64,000 bases of DNA, taken from Akebia trifoliata. Taxonomy: Eukaryota; Streptophyta; Magnoliopsida; Ranunculales; Lardizabalaceae. The DNA lies in contig CM030716.1 of the NCBI GenBank assembly GCA_017979445.1, positions 14,837,443 to 14,901,442 on the forward strand, in the 5' to 3' direction. Under the pieces are notes generated by a model. The model was not told the origin of the DNA, did no database searches, and worked only from the letters and a program-made list of their open reading frames with translations. Positions 48,301 to 58,010 of the stretch are shown here, piece by piece (the first letter of the stretch is position 1; every line of letters starts with the position of its first letter). The position numbers were made by a program, and so were the translations under genes.

Positions 48301-51300
48301 AAGGATTAAGGGTAAAAGAAAATGAGGTTTGTAGATTTCAAAAATCAAGAATCAAGAAACGGGTTTCAAGCATCAAGAATCAAGAAAGGGGTTTCAAAAA
48401 TCAAGAACTCAAAAAAATCAAGAAAAATAAAAGAATAGAAAATAAAAATAAAGATTAGAAGAAAAGAATATTATATTTGCCTCACTCCAAAATGGCCTCA
48501 CACCATACTCATTGTTGGGAAGATCAAACTCAAGTTCTCCTTTTATTCATCATATTTCATAAATGAATAAATAAATAACCTACTACAATCTATATAAAGA
48601 AAATAAATCTAAAAGTCCTAATCAAACTAAAACACCAAACAACCTAATTTTCGTAATTTTCTCACCTAATTTTTCAACCCTATAATAAGACCATGGGCCA
48701 ACAAAACATCAAAATAAATCTAAAAAATATATAATTAAAGCCCTAAAACAAAAATCTAAATAAAATTAAAATCTACTCTTCAAGATTTGATGTCCCCATC
48801 ATTTTATTTCCTCTCCATCTTGGATCAATGACTCCGGAGCCTCAAACCATATGACTAGTACGTCTTCCTTGTTCAATTCCTACCAGTTATCTTGCAGTAA
48901 AGGCAAAGTAAAAATAGCAAATGGTTTCCTTTCCACCGTATCAGGAAAAAGGGACATCAAAATTAAATATTTTTTGTCTTTATCATCTATGCTTCATGTT
49001 CCAAATATGTCAATAAATCTTCTCTTTGTGAGTAGCCTCACAAAGTCATTAAATTGTTTAGTTAAATTCTTACATGATTGTTGTATTCTTCAGGACTTGG
49101 CTTTGGGGAAGATGATTGGTAGTGGTAGAATGGCGAACGGTCTCTATATTCTGGATTCATCTTCAATACCTTCAACAAATCTTCAGTCAATTAGTCAAAG
49201 TAGTTGTCATTGTCAGTCTTATCAGTCTATCCTTTTTGGGCATGTTCGCCTCGGTCATTTATCTTTTCTATCCTTAAAAGTTTCATTTCCTTCTTGTTTA
49301 AGTCGATGTATGTTTCTAGTCTTCAATGTGAAGTTTGTCGATTAGTCAAGCATTGTAGAATTTCATTTTATCCAAGTAATAAAAAATCTACTTCCACTTT
49401 TATGATCGTGCACACTGATGTATGGGGACCAGCTCCTGTTATAGCTGATGGGGAATACAGATATTTCATGTCACGCCCCGAAATCCTAACACGAATCCCT
49501 ATGATTCATTAGTCAGAATCTCAAGGTGTGAGATAGTCAATCACACAATCTGACAGAACATTCATAAATAATAATACTTATGAAAAGAAAATATACGCAG
49601 CGGAATAAACATTTAACTAATATCTATACGAGAGTCTAGAGTAAGCAGAAGAAATCGACAAACACTGATATAAGTCAAGATCTTTAATCTCATAATTCAT
49701 CAGGTTACAAAAATTTCTAAACTAACATATTTCTTATTTACAAACAAAAATCACTAGGATTCCCTACTAATCCTCAAAGACACGGTGGTAGCAAGACATC
49801 AATTTGTTCTTCCTCGAGGACCTCCTCAAAAGACTCCTCAAAGAACGGTTCTTCAATAGCTGAATAATCTGAAAGGGGAAGGATAGGGTGAGTAACAGGG
49901 GAATGTTACTCAGCAGGATGAACGCCGTTCTAACAGCGAGTCATACATGCACGAGTAATCATCAGAACAATTAAATAATGCAAGTTTTCATAATGTAGCA
50001 TACGATAAATGTCTAAGTATACTCAGTAAACAGTTATAATAACTTTCAATTTATCATTTTCAATCATTTAAAGTAACATATGCATCTTTTAAATGAAAAC
50101 ATCTATCAATCATTACAAAATAAGAAAAAGATACATAATAAGAACACGGCGATGTAATCGATAAGAGAGCAGAGGAACACGCCGATATAACCGCCTCGGC
50201 TATGGCAATACGATATTCCAAACTTAACCTCCGCTGTGGAATCCCATCGTTATAATCTGATTTTGTAGCCGGTCTAGCATACCACGGTTGGATGACCATT
50301 TATCCGGCTCAGACTGGCCGTTGACCAAGAACCCAATACTGAGTTCAACTAACGGTGAGGTCGACCGTTTGACGACTACAGACTAATAGTGATCACTAAC
50401 TAGCCCAGGAAACCCCTCGCGTCGAAGCCTATCAAGAGGCAATGCATGTGAACCCCGCCTAGCTCTACACTATACAGAGACCGCCTTTACACACAACGTT
50501 CCCCAAGAAATAAGTAGGAGAAATTCCCGGATTTCATAAGCTGTAATATGCTCTAAGGTATCTCATACTACCGAAGAGCATATGACATCTAGTGTTATCC
50601 TAGATTGACTCGCCGCTTCCAGATACACAACAACGCGTCACTCTTTATGGGTTTTCTACAAACCTTTACTGGTAAACAAAATAATTTATTTTGTATATAA
50701 TATATCATTTCTTTTAATCGAAAATACAAACAAAATCTGGTAGTGCCTTCCAGTGACAGTTATCTGTCATTTCCATCCATCAACCATCTCATCCCTCTAT
50801 CTATCTATCACGTTTTACGTGGCATGGCCACTACGTAGAACTGGAGGCACTGTCCCATCAATCAGTCGAAAACATACGTTCTCTCTATCCATCCATCAAT
50901 TAAATCGATCAATCTATCATCTAATTTCCAACATATCTATTAAAGTAATTTTACTTTTAAAGTAATTTGAAATCCATAAAGCATCAACCAATTCCATTCG
51001 ATGGTTTTGGTTGAGTCTAGAAACTCGAAAACAAAGATAAAACCATAAGACATAAAAACTGAAAATCTATGAAAATTTAACTAAGTGTTAAAAAATAATT
51101 TTTCAAAGTCGAAATTGAAAACAAACTATTTATTTATTTATTAAAGAACTTAAAGTAATACTTAATTGTTTTTAATGAAATAAATGTAGGAAATGGGTAT
51201 ACATACTATATGAAGCAATACAAAACAAATTAAAACCAAATTCAACATTCGGATACTTTTTCGAATTACTGATTTTTCGTCGAAACTCGTCCAAAATCAA

Positions 51301-54300
51301 TCCAAATATTATACCAACTATAAAATGCTTATATTACATCAAATAAACTAAAATCAATCATAAATAAGCATGCAAACATTATTCAAATCATTCAAATATG
51401 TATAAACTTAATGAAACGATCGATTCATCAACAATCATATGGATTTTCTATGAAATTATCGCATAACTAGAAGGTAGAAGGGAAGGCAACCTACTCTAAG
51501 CTATTTTCAGCGGTTGAACGGAGTTTAAAATTGCCTCCGGCCAATCTCCAAATTTTTCTTCCTGTGAAAATCGGATTTCTTTGCGTCCACGCGTAACCCT
51601 CGGCGAGAGGAGCAACTTTCCTTCTTGTGCCTAAGCTCGGATCGTTCTCGTTTAGTGTAGATCTGAGTTTCAAATATTGAAGGAAAAGGGTTGAGATTTG
51701 TTTGGAGAGAAGAATAAGAAAAATCTGATTTTTCTAATAGAATTTAGATATTTATATCACTTAAGTTGGGACATACTTGTCATTTTGGGAATTGTTTTTC
51801 CCGAATGCCAAATTGGACAAACTTATACTCTATTTCGGGCGATTTTTCGACACGAATCTAATGGTATGATCGGTTTCCTCAAATTACGTCTCTAAGGTGT
51901 CGTTTACCTATTGGAAAAATATCTAATGCGAAACTCGAGGATTTGATAATTTTTTCAATCGACTTCAAATTTCGGGGTGCTTATAGGCTAAAGTATATTT
52001 CTCGATCCTTCTAAATCTATTGGTGAAGTTAATTTTCCTCAAATATTAAAAATTAACAATCTATACTTTTAAATCAATGCACGGATCTAAAATTCTTTCC
52101 TTGAGATACATTTTAGGATTTCAAGTCATTACACTTCATTTCTTTTATGGATGACTACAGTAGATACACTTGGACGTCCTTGATCCACACTAGAGATAAA
52201 GTTCTTAGGCAGATAAAATTATTTCAGAAAATGATTCAAACTCAATTTGACAAGTCCATAAAAATCTTCAGATTGGGCAATGCTCAAGAATATTTTGAAA
52301 GTGAATTAAAGATGAACCTGGTAGAGCATGAGATTGTTCACCAAAGTTCTTGCGTTTACACATTGCAACAAAATGGTGTAGTTGATAAAAAAAAACCGTC
52401 ATCTTCAAGAAATTGTTCAAGGGATGAAATTGTCCATGTTTGTTCCCAAGAAGTTTTGGGGTGATGTTCTACTTACGTCTACGCACCTTATCAATCATAT
52501 GCCATCTAGGGTACTTAGTTTCCAATCCCCTCTTCAATTGTTAGTTTCAGGCCATTCTCCATTTCATTTGCCTCTTAGTGTTTTTGGTTGTCTTTGTTTC
52601 ATCCATATTATGGGTCCAAATCGTACCAAGTCAGATGCTAAGGCTATTCAAGGTGTTTTCTTGGCATACTCCTTGATTCAGAAAGGATACTGGTGTTTGG
52701 ATCCATCCACTGGCAAACGATATGTCACCAAGGATGTCACATTCTTTGAGTTTACTCTGTTTTTTCATTGATTGCCTCTCTTCAAGAGGAGATAATGAGT
52801 ATGTAAGAATGGCAAAACTCCTTACTTTCTTTGCCAATTGTAGCCCCTCTATTGACTAAGATATGTAATCCTTCATTGTCGACTAACACATGTAATCCTT
52901 CATCATATGTGCCTTTGTCAAGGGAGTCAATAGACAAATAAAAGAGTTACAAGTTTATTCTCGTCATCATAAGGCAATCCAGCAAGAGACTCTCATTGAT
53001 CACATTATTCAGTTGGACTGCAAGTGGGTGTTTATTGTAAAGCATAGAGCAAATGGCAGAGTGGAAAGGTACAAGGCAAGACTCGTACCAAAAAGATATA
53101 CTTAAACTCAGGGGGATCGACTATACATAAATATTTGCACATGTAGCCAAGATGAACACTATTAGGGTTTTATTATTCCTTGCTGCAAACTTATCTTGGC
53201 TTTTACATCAACTAGATTTGAAGAATAACTTCCTAAATGGAGAACTAGAAGAAGAAGTGTACATGAATACTCCTCCAGGTTTTCAAAATCCAGAAAGCAA
53301 AAGAAGAGCATACAAATTGAAAAATTCGTTTATGGGTTAAAACAGTCTCCCCGGGCCTAGTTCAATAAATTCAGCAAAGTAGTGAGGCAAGTTGGGTACA
53401 CTCAGAGCCATGTAGATCATTCTCTCTTTGTGAAAATGAAGAAAGACTTCATCACAGTCCTCATTATATATGTTGATAACATTGTAGTTACAAGAAATTG
53501 TCCGCACGAAATACAGAAATTAAAAAAATTCTTAGTTTCTGAATTTGAAATTAAGGATTTCGAAAATCTGAGATACTTTCTTAACATTGAAGTAGCTCAA
53601 TTCAAAAAAGGTATATTTATTTCCCAACATAAATATGTGTTGGACTTACTTCGTGATATTAAGAAACTTGGTGCTAAACCTGATGATACTTCAATAGATT
53701 CTAATCAGAAACTTGATGGAACAGAGGGAGAATTGTTAACCAATTTTGAGCAATTTCAGAGATTGGTGGGACATCTCCTATACTTGCAATTGACTAGACC
53801 AGACATAGCTTACGTAGTTAATGTTATTAGTCAATACATGCATGCCCCAAGGATTCCTCACCTAGAAGCAACAGAAAAAATTCTCAAGTACCTGAAGGCT
53901 GCTCCTAGAAAAGGGATTTTATACATTAATCATGGCCATCTCAAAATAGAGGCATTCACATATGCAGACTGAACTGGAGATAAAGAAGATCGTCAATCTA
54001 CTTCTGGATATTGCAACTTTGTTGGGGGTAATCTAGTAACTTGGAGAAACAAGAAACAACCTATGATTGCTTTATCCAGTGCTATATCAAGTTATGGCTC
54101 GGGATATCGCAAAGATACTTAGGCTTCAAATTTTGTTAGATGAACTTGGTGTTATTTTGGCAGAACCTACAAGACTCTACTGTCTCAATCCTATCCAACA
54201 CGACCGTACGAAACACAATGAGATTGATAAACATTTTATTAAAAAGAAAATGGAGTCTCAAGCTATGTGTCTTTCGTATGTAAAGTCAGAAGATCAATTG

Positions 54301-55315
54301 GCAGATGTTTTGACTAAAAGGGTTCCAAGAAGAAATTGGACGAAGTTCTTAGCAAATTGGGCATGATTGATATCTATGCCCCACTTGAGGGGGAGTGTAG
54401 AAATAAATAAGTATTAAAATATGTTTATGTTAGAAGAGTTTTAACTAAATATCTAGTTGAATGGGGAACTTTTAATTATTTTAAGAAGTTAATATATAAA
54501 TATTGAGAGAGGTGTTGATTAACCCTAATCTGTTACTGATTATTCTCCCTAATCTCCTCTTTCTTCTCACCTTTTCTTCTCAATTTTTCTTCTCATTCCT
54601 TTTAGATCTCAACTACAACTCCAATCTTAATTGAAAAATGTTTACTTGAATTGATGACAAATGCGCATCAAAGTTATTGTTTTGATAGCTAATATACAAG
54701 TTTTCAATCTAATTATCAAAAAAAAAGTATATAAGAGCCAGAAATTAAAATTAAATAAAAGAAAAGTACCTCAGCAATGCATTTCTTCAAACTTGCAGCA
54801 GATCCCTCTAAATCATAGCAATAATATACACTTAATGGATTTTGTTCGTATCCCACACTAGGTGGTATCGTCAACAGAAACCTGTAGCATTAATATAGTA
54901 ATTATTAGAATTGTTTTGCCCATAATTCAGCTGAAAGTAGACTGGCTATTTAAGGAGGAGAAACATACACGGGTCCTGTAGCATTGGTGATTTGGCGAGC
55001 TTGTTGAGCAGATAGATGATTATGGAAGAAGGAAGGAGGGAGAGTTTTGGGAGCACGATCGAGGTCAATGAATGCGTAGCGGACTTTATATGTGAAAGCG
55101 TGGTGGACTGGACGCTTGCGCTCGTGCCACACCGAACCTTCGTATAGAATCACTACTTCTTCTTCTTCTTCTCCTTCTTGTCCTTTGTTAGTGGAAGACA
55201 AACAAGTTATTTGTAGAAGGCGTAAGTAGAAGTACCGAAAGAGAAGAAGGAGAGAGAGAGTGAGGGTTGTCAAAGAGGTTGACACGATAGAGGCCAACAA
55301 ATACAATGCCTCCAT
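36071..55315 (-). CDS. DUF1365-family membrane protein gene, five exons
   Basis: Exons (minus strand): 55315-54969, 54881-54770, 46119-46027, 38403-38203, 36304-36071. They join in phase with GT/AG introns to about 328 codons without a stop. The N-terminus has a hydrophobic segment (residues about 5-35, [15 protein letters not shown]), suggesting a membrane anchor. The DUF1365 core follows: [68 protein letters not shown] and [16 protein letters not shown]. The C-terminal ~55 residues are polar and less typical. In bacteria DUF1365 genes often lie beside cyclopropane-fatty-acid synthase or amine-oxidase-like genes; the plant role is unknown to me. Introns are 87, 8650, 7623 and 1898 bp; the two longest are filled with antisense copia elements. 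It is the only intact-looking host gene here. Confidence 0.85.
37320..37870 (+). mobile_element. Gypsy LTR / PBS / gag-start fragment in intron 4
   Basis: A TATA box (CTATTATAAATAC, 37503-37515) is followed after about 200 bp by TTAGTATTAGAGCC (37722-37735), close to the PBS TTGGTATCAGAGCC. An ATG at 37751 then opens [20 protein letters not shown], a coiled gag-like start. This is the LTR 3' part, PBS and first codons of an antisense element; no other part was found, so it is a truncated remnant. Confidence 0.55.
38203..38403 (-). CDS. DUF1365-family gene, exon 4
   Basis: 201 bp between acceptor GTGCAG|GATATG and donor GGCAA|GTAAGT, in phase 0. It encodes [20 protein letters not shown] and a hydrophobic stretch ([20 protein letters not shown]) that could be membrane-associated. 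Confidence 0.85.
38404..40959. other. Intron 3, right part: no recognised gene
   Basis: AT-rich intronic sequence. A stretch near 38760-39060 (repeated 'gacaaacacctagga' and 'caagacgtttgggctcagac' text with TATAAAAGGAATTAG at 38975) resembles an LTR with a TATA box, but no partner was found. The rest is unassigned. Confidence 0.35.
40960..41212 (+). repeat. Copia A left (5') LTR
   Basis: Aligns along its length with 45699-45955. The first bases read AGCCGATT where the partner reads TGCGGATT. It ends ATCTTCA directly before the PBS. Confidence 0.85.
41254..42160 (+). pseudogene. Copia A gag
   Basis: From ATG 41254, residues include [20 protein letters not shown] (the Gag entry motif) and [20 protein letters not shown]. 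It ends with the zinc knuckle [20 protein letters not shown] near 42057 (C-X2-C-X4-H-X4-C). In-frame stops at 41692, 41743, 42031 and 42122 interrupt it, but the frame never shifts. Confidence 0.8.
42163..43950 (+). pseudogene. Copia A protease and integrase
   Basis: Same frame as gag. The protease site reads [12 protein letters not shown], where the family has DSGAS, so the conserved Gly is replaced. The pre-integrase zinc site (HYRLGHPN...CEICQLSKH) and integrase core follow: IHSDVWGPS (first Asp), [10 protein letters not shown] (second Asp) and [18 protein letters not shown] (Glu). Family residues next to the Glu are changed (G-to-R, R-to-Q). A TAA at 43675 and a frameshift near 43950-43985 separate it from RT. 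Confidence 0.8.
43985..45691 (+). pseudogene. Copia A reverse transcriptase and RNase H
   Basis: RT from about 44270 has [40 protein letters not shown] and the catalytic [13 protein letters not shown]. RNase H has [20 protein letters not shown] and, later, [20 protein letters not shown]. In-frame stops at 44873 and 45290 are the only breaks after the frameshift at 43950-43985. It ends with the Gag-Pol terminator just before the PPT. Confidence 0.8.
45699..45955 (+). repeat. Copia A right (3') LTR
   Basis: Starts TGCGGATTATTG after the PPT and ends ATCTTCA. It lies 71 bp from the donor side of exon 3 of the host gene. Confidence 0.85.
46027..46119 (-). CDS. DUF1365-family gene, exon 3
   Basis: 93 bp between acceptor TTTTAG|GTAACA and donor TTTTATG|GTATGA; both introns are phase 0. 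It encodes [16 protein letters not shown] and KPLHVSPFM. Retrotransposons lie close on both sides: copia A ends 71 bp away and copia B starts 275 bp away. Confidence 0.85.
46395..46611 (+). repeat. Copia B left (5') LTR
   Basis: Starts TGTAGAAATAAATAATTATT and ends CAACTACA; homologous to 54396-54617. The PBS TTGGTATCAAAGC is 2 nt downstream. Confidence 0.85.
47058..47153 (+). pseudogene. Copia B gag, first ~32 codons
   Basis: ATG at 47058 opens [20 protein letters not shown] and ends VMETNYNY before a stop at 47154. The METNYN block is the gag entry motif. The rest of gag, including the zinc knuckle, is missing: sequence jumps to a nested element and resumes at the protease near 48806. Confidence 0.6.
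47150..48801 (-). mobile_element. Truncated, gag-bearing LTR retrotransposon nested in copia B
   Basis: The 5' LTR is 48801-48056 (starts TGATGGGGACATCA, ends CATCA on the minus strand). It is followed by PBS TGGTGTCAGAGCC (48051-48039). A ~0.75 kb internal region carries a CCHC-like [14 protein letters not shown] (near 47820-47780) and an acidic C-terminus. A purine-rich CGAGGAGAA precedes the second LTR, which begins TGATAGGGACATC at 47293 but is recognisable only to about 47160. The element is truncated, and about 1 kb of copia B gag is missing with it. The lineage is uncertain. Confidence 0.65.
48056..48801 (-). repeat. 5' LTR of the truncated nested element
   Basis: 746 bp bounded by TGATG...CATCA. 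About 120 bp at its start is repeated at 47160-47293 (for example GCCCTAAAACA and TCTTCAAGATTTGATGTCC). Between 48340 and 48420 the word ATCAAGAA repeats several times. Confidence 0.7.
48806..49468 (+). pseudogene. Copia B protease and integrase, first part
   Basis: Starts with protease DSGASNHMT near 48830, so the catalytic Asp-Ser-Gly is kept. Then [40 protein letters not shown] and pre-integrase text ([14 protein letters not shown]) follow. The first integrase Asp is in [12 protein letters not shown] frameshift lies near 49250-49340, and the frame is cut at 49468 by the solo LTR. The remainder of integrase begins at 52139. Confidence 0.75.
49469..52133 (-). mobile_element. 2.7 kb solo LTR inside copia B integrase
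   Basis: Ends TGTCACGCCCCGAAATCCTA and, at the right, GGATTTCAAGTCATTACA. Its ends are 23-bp imperfect inverted repeats (about 16 matches). The flanks TTTCA (49464-49468) and CTTCA (52134-52138) form a 5-bp TSD with one difference. The integrase frame would be continuous once one flank copy and the insert are removed. On the minus strand a TATA-like GATATAAATAT (near 51755) is followed by leader-like DNA. No gag or pol is inside. It belongs to the same family as 27009-29922. Confidence 0.8.
52134..52771 (+). pseudogene. Copia B integrase, second part
   Basis: Resumes with [11 protein letters not shown] at 52140. [12 protein letters not shown] stands where the family has 'TDNGxEY', so the second catalytic Asp-Asn is disturbed (GNAQ). 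A +1 break occurs near 52385-52395 in a run of A's, after which [14 protein letters not shown] continues in another frame to 52771. The C-terminal region [20 protein letters not shown] is recognisable. Confidence 0.75.
53040..54366 (+). pseudogene. Copia B reverse transcriptase and RNase H
   Basis: RT motifs: [15 protein letters not shown] (53045), [20 protein letters not shown] (from 53152) and [18 protein letters not shown]. The catalytic box reads [10 protein letters not shown] (53470), so the second Asp of YVDD is Asn. RNase H has AFTYAD followed by a stop at 53970, then a degraded C-terminus ([11 protein letters not shown]...[20 protein letters not shown]) to 54366. Several frameshifts and stops are present, so it is not active. 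Confidence 0.75.
54396..54617 (+). repeat. Copia B right (3') LTR
   Basis: Starts TGTAGAAATAAATAAGTATT and ends CAACTACA; homologous to 46395-46611 with about 15 differences seen by eye. Its end lies about 150 bp from exon 2 of the host gene. Confidence 0.85.
54770..54881 (-). CDS. DUF1365-family gene, exon 2
   Basis: 112 bp between acceptor CTACAG|GTTTC and donor GAG|GTACTT. It encodes [20 protein letters not shown], the best conserved core of the family (N-P-S/V...Y-C-Y-D). Confidence 0.85.
54969..55315 (-). CDS. DUF1365-family gene, exon 1
   Basis: ATG at 55315; 347 bp, ending in phase 2 at donor CCCGT|GTATGT. It encodes the hydrophobic N-terminus, an acidic Glu run ([11 protein letters not shown]) and the [18 protein letters not shown] motif. 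Confidence 0.85.
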
Positions 55316-55331
55316 CTCTCTCTCTCTCTGT
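55308..55331. repeat. (CT)n tract at the host gene start
   Basis: On the minus strand a GA-repeat just upstream of ATG 55315. Such tracts are common in plant 5' UTRs. Confidence 0.8.
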
Positions 55332-56002
55332 CGCTTGGACGGATCCCTCTTATCTTAAAAGCAACAACAGGCGGTGGCTCTTCTGCAGCTTTGATAAAAA
55401 ATGATTTTCATTTTCCTATAAAAAATAAATTATGTCGATTGTCCTGCCTCTTATGTCAAATGAAGAAAGTAACTATTGTCACCCCACCTTTTATTTATTA
55501 CACATCAATTTCTTAAATTATTTATTACACCTTTTTTTTTTTTTTAAGATTAAATTTTAAAACACAACATTCAAACATTGCAAAGGTTCTGCTTAAAATT
55601 ATTATCTCAAGGTTATAACACTCCTTACAGACAATTTATACAATTAAGATTAGGTTGATGTAACATTTTAAACCCAAAAAATAGAAATATAGCAAAACAA
55701 AAAGAGAGATCTTTTATAGGCACCTCAACTTTTACTTATTCTCAACTATCTATTTTTTCTTTTTCTTTTTTTAATTGGAGTGTAATAAATAAAAGTTGGG
55801 GTGCCAATAGCAGCTCTAAAAAAATGTTGTTTTTTTTTTTTTTTTTTTGTATTATTTTAAATTTTGATTTTGAAAAATCAAATTAAAAAAAAAAAAAACT
55901 ATCATGATTTTTAGATTTGGTGAATTATATTGACGCAACAAATTTTGAAGAAACTATCATATCTTTTATTTTAAGTCACATTAATAAAGAACACACAACT
56001 TC
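55332..56002. other. Upstream region of the DUF1365-family gene
   Basis: No coding similarity. The first 100 bases have GC-richer text (GCAACAACAGGCGGTGGCTC) that could hold the promoter or 5' UTR; no certain TATA box was fixed. Several A and T runs lie at 55525-55900. Confidence 0.35.
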
Positions 56003-56005
56003 TAA

Positions 56006-58007
56006 GAGCATCCACAACCATAACTCAAATTTAAGTAAAAGCTTCATTTGATATGGAGCACTCCAATGGAAAATACAATTTTTTTACTCAAATCTTTCTT
56101 AAAAATTCTCATCTTATCCCAAAAACACATTTCTTTCATTTTTCATCTAAATGTATTTCTTTCACCCATCTTTCCTCTAATTTTCCTCCAAAATCTATTT
56201 CCCTCTCAATTTTTCCTTCCCTCTAAAATCTTTCCTCCCAAATTTTCTTCTCTCTTATCTTTCCTCCACTTCAACATTTTACCCATTCAAAGATAGAACA
56301 TTGCAATGAATAAGTAAACAATTATTACAATGATAGATAACATAATACAAGATAAAAATGAATATAAAATATTCAAAACGTATTATTTCTAATTCGAACA
56401 ATAATTTGTTGTTGAAGATTTGCGTGATAGGATCTCTGCATAGAAGTTAAATTTGTCGTGTCCAATAGTCCATCAACATGATTTTATAATCCTTGTTTAT
56501 TTGTTCTCTCTTATTTATCATCGCTAACATATATAGTTGTGCATCTCTATTCCCAATTTTATTCTGACAAACTACAACATTTTGTTGTTCTTGGCCCATA
56601 TTTTGGAATGACATATTCGTTAAAGCATCAATAAGTTTAGTTTGGTTGACTATCAAATCATCATACTTGACATCATCCACTACTTTCTTCATTTGTGCTT
56701 CTTTCTCAGCCTTATTACCAATGGCCGTTTTAATTTCTCTCTTAAAATTTGATGGTTTGGATCTAAATCAAAGTCAAAAGATATTGAAGAACTTGAGTAG
56801 AGGGAGTTGAAGGGGAAGAAGCTTGAAATGTAGGTTTCTTTGAATGTGTTTTAATTTCAACTTATTTACAACTCAATCACAATATTTTCCAACGTGTATT
56901 AAATATGAAGTATTTTTTTAATAGCATGATACATGCGTTTAGCTTCGTCGATTTGAAAAGAAAATTCGAAAAAAAAAAAAAAACAATATCTAAAATCACA
57001 ACTATATCATAAATTTTTCAGTTTGAAATAAATACCTTATCTACTTCTCTAATTCCACTTTGTTGCCTCATTTACACTTGATCATAAAAATCAGAAAATT
57101 TGTTCACTATCTTTTGAATCAAAGACCAACGATGAAACAAAGAAATACTTGCTTTATTTTGTGCAACATTTAATTGGGAAGAGAAATAAACACAAACATG
57201 ATCTCAAAATATCGTCATAGTCTAAGTATCATCTACAACTGGGTCTTGGGAGACAGCCAACCAAGTTCTACAAAGTGCTTAATCTTCCATCATACTAAAG
57301 GATTTATCACGAGCACGACCACTTTGAGAAATTATCTTGACTCCACGAGGTTCCTCCAAACTTGGAGAATCCTCAAAAATTAGATAATCATAATCCATTG
57401 CTTAAATAGAAAATTAATCAAATTGAAAAATGAAAAGAAAAAAAAATAGAAATAAGTTCATAAAAATAAATAAAAAAAGAATTTAAAACAATTAAAATTT
57501 TGGGGAATGATGTATGAGATAAGGAATAAAGAAGAAGTGATAATAGAAAATGTGCGTGAGAAGTAGAATAAGGGTGTATGAGTTGAAGTATGAGGATTTA
57601 AGCTCTATGTCGTCCCTTCGCACAAAAAATATACTTCAAAAAAATAAAATAAATGCTTCAAGAGTGGTTGGAACCCACAACTATCACAGATCTCTGAAGT
57701 TAGGGCTAGCAAACTCATGTAGTATAGTCAGTTCCGTCAGGCTCCTTTTGGTTTGCATTAAAATGCCTTAAGTAGCCCTCGAAGAGTCCGTTCATTCTCT
57801 CCGTCTGAGCTTTCAAAGATATTTTATTTTTAACCATTGGACTCCAAAAAGAGCCATTGGAAGTTTGAGTAAAACTCAAACTCTCCTTCAATTTGAATCT
57901 ATGTTTGGTTAAAAATGAGTTTGGTTAAATGATTGTAAAGTCTAAAGTGAGGGTTTTGCTCAAATTTTAAATTTGACTTAGACTTTGGATAAGGGTTGGA
58001 GATGCTC
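56006..58007 (-). mobile_element. PIF/Harbinger-like DNA element, ~2.0 kb, with TAA TSD
   Basis: Left end GAGCATCCACAACCAT and right end AGGGTTGGAGATGCTC are inverted repeats (13 of 16 match). They are flanked by TAA at 56003-56005 and 58008-58010, the 3-bp target duplication of PIF/Harbinger elements. Such elements normally carry a DDE transposase and a Myb-like second gene; only a decayed Myb-like gene (57390-56447) is seen, so it is a non-autonomous derivative. Confidence 0.7.
56447..57390 (-). pseudogene. Myb-like / NAM-C-like second gene of the Harbinger-type element
   Basis: Minus-strand pieces: SFSMMEDxALCRTWLAVSQD (about 57300; x is a stop), then SLFHRWSLIQKIVNKFSDFY (from about 57150) and QQSGIREVDK. 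These match the trihelix/SANT-like domain of Harbinger second ORFs and their host-gene relatives. A donor AAG|GTATTT at 57036/57035 precedes an intron. The next exon (to 56447) has KKPTFQASSPSTPSTQV, AIGNKAEKEAQMKK and a helical C-terminus, the 'NAM-associated' motif (R-IG-KA-KEAQ). Stops near 57275 and 57080 break the gene. In active elements this protein binds terminal repeats with the transposase. Confidence 0.65.
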
Positions 58008-58010
58008 TAA

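Larger units (their letters stand above)
46395..54617 (+). mobile_element. Copia B: Ty1/copia element filling intron 2
   Basis: LTRs 46395-46611 and 54396-54617 start TGTAG and end CTACA. PBS TTGGTATCAAAGC follows the left LTR at 46614 and a PPT (CTTGAGGGGGAG) precedes the right one. Inside are a gag start, protease/integrase, RT and RNase H, interrupted by a truncated LTR element (47150-48801) and a solo LTR (49469-52133). It takes 8.2 of the 8.65 kb of intron 2, leaving about 430 bp of original intron. TSDs do not match (CCTAT/ACTCC). Confidence 0.85.

Noticed and set aside
54661..54861. Plus-strand frame over exon 2 of the host gene
   Set aside because: The minus strand encodes the conserved DUF1365 core here, with matching splice sites.
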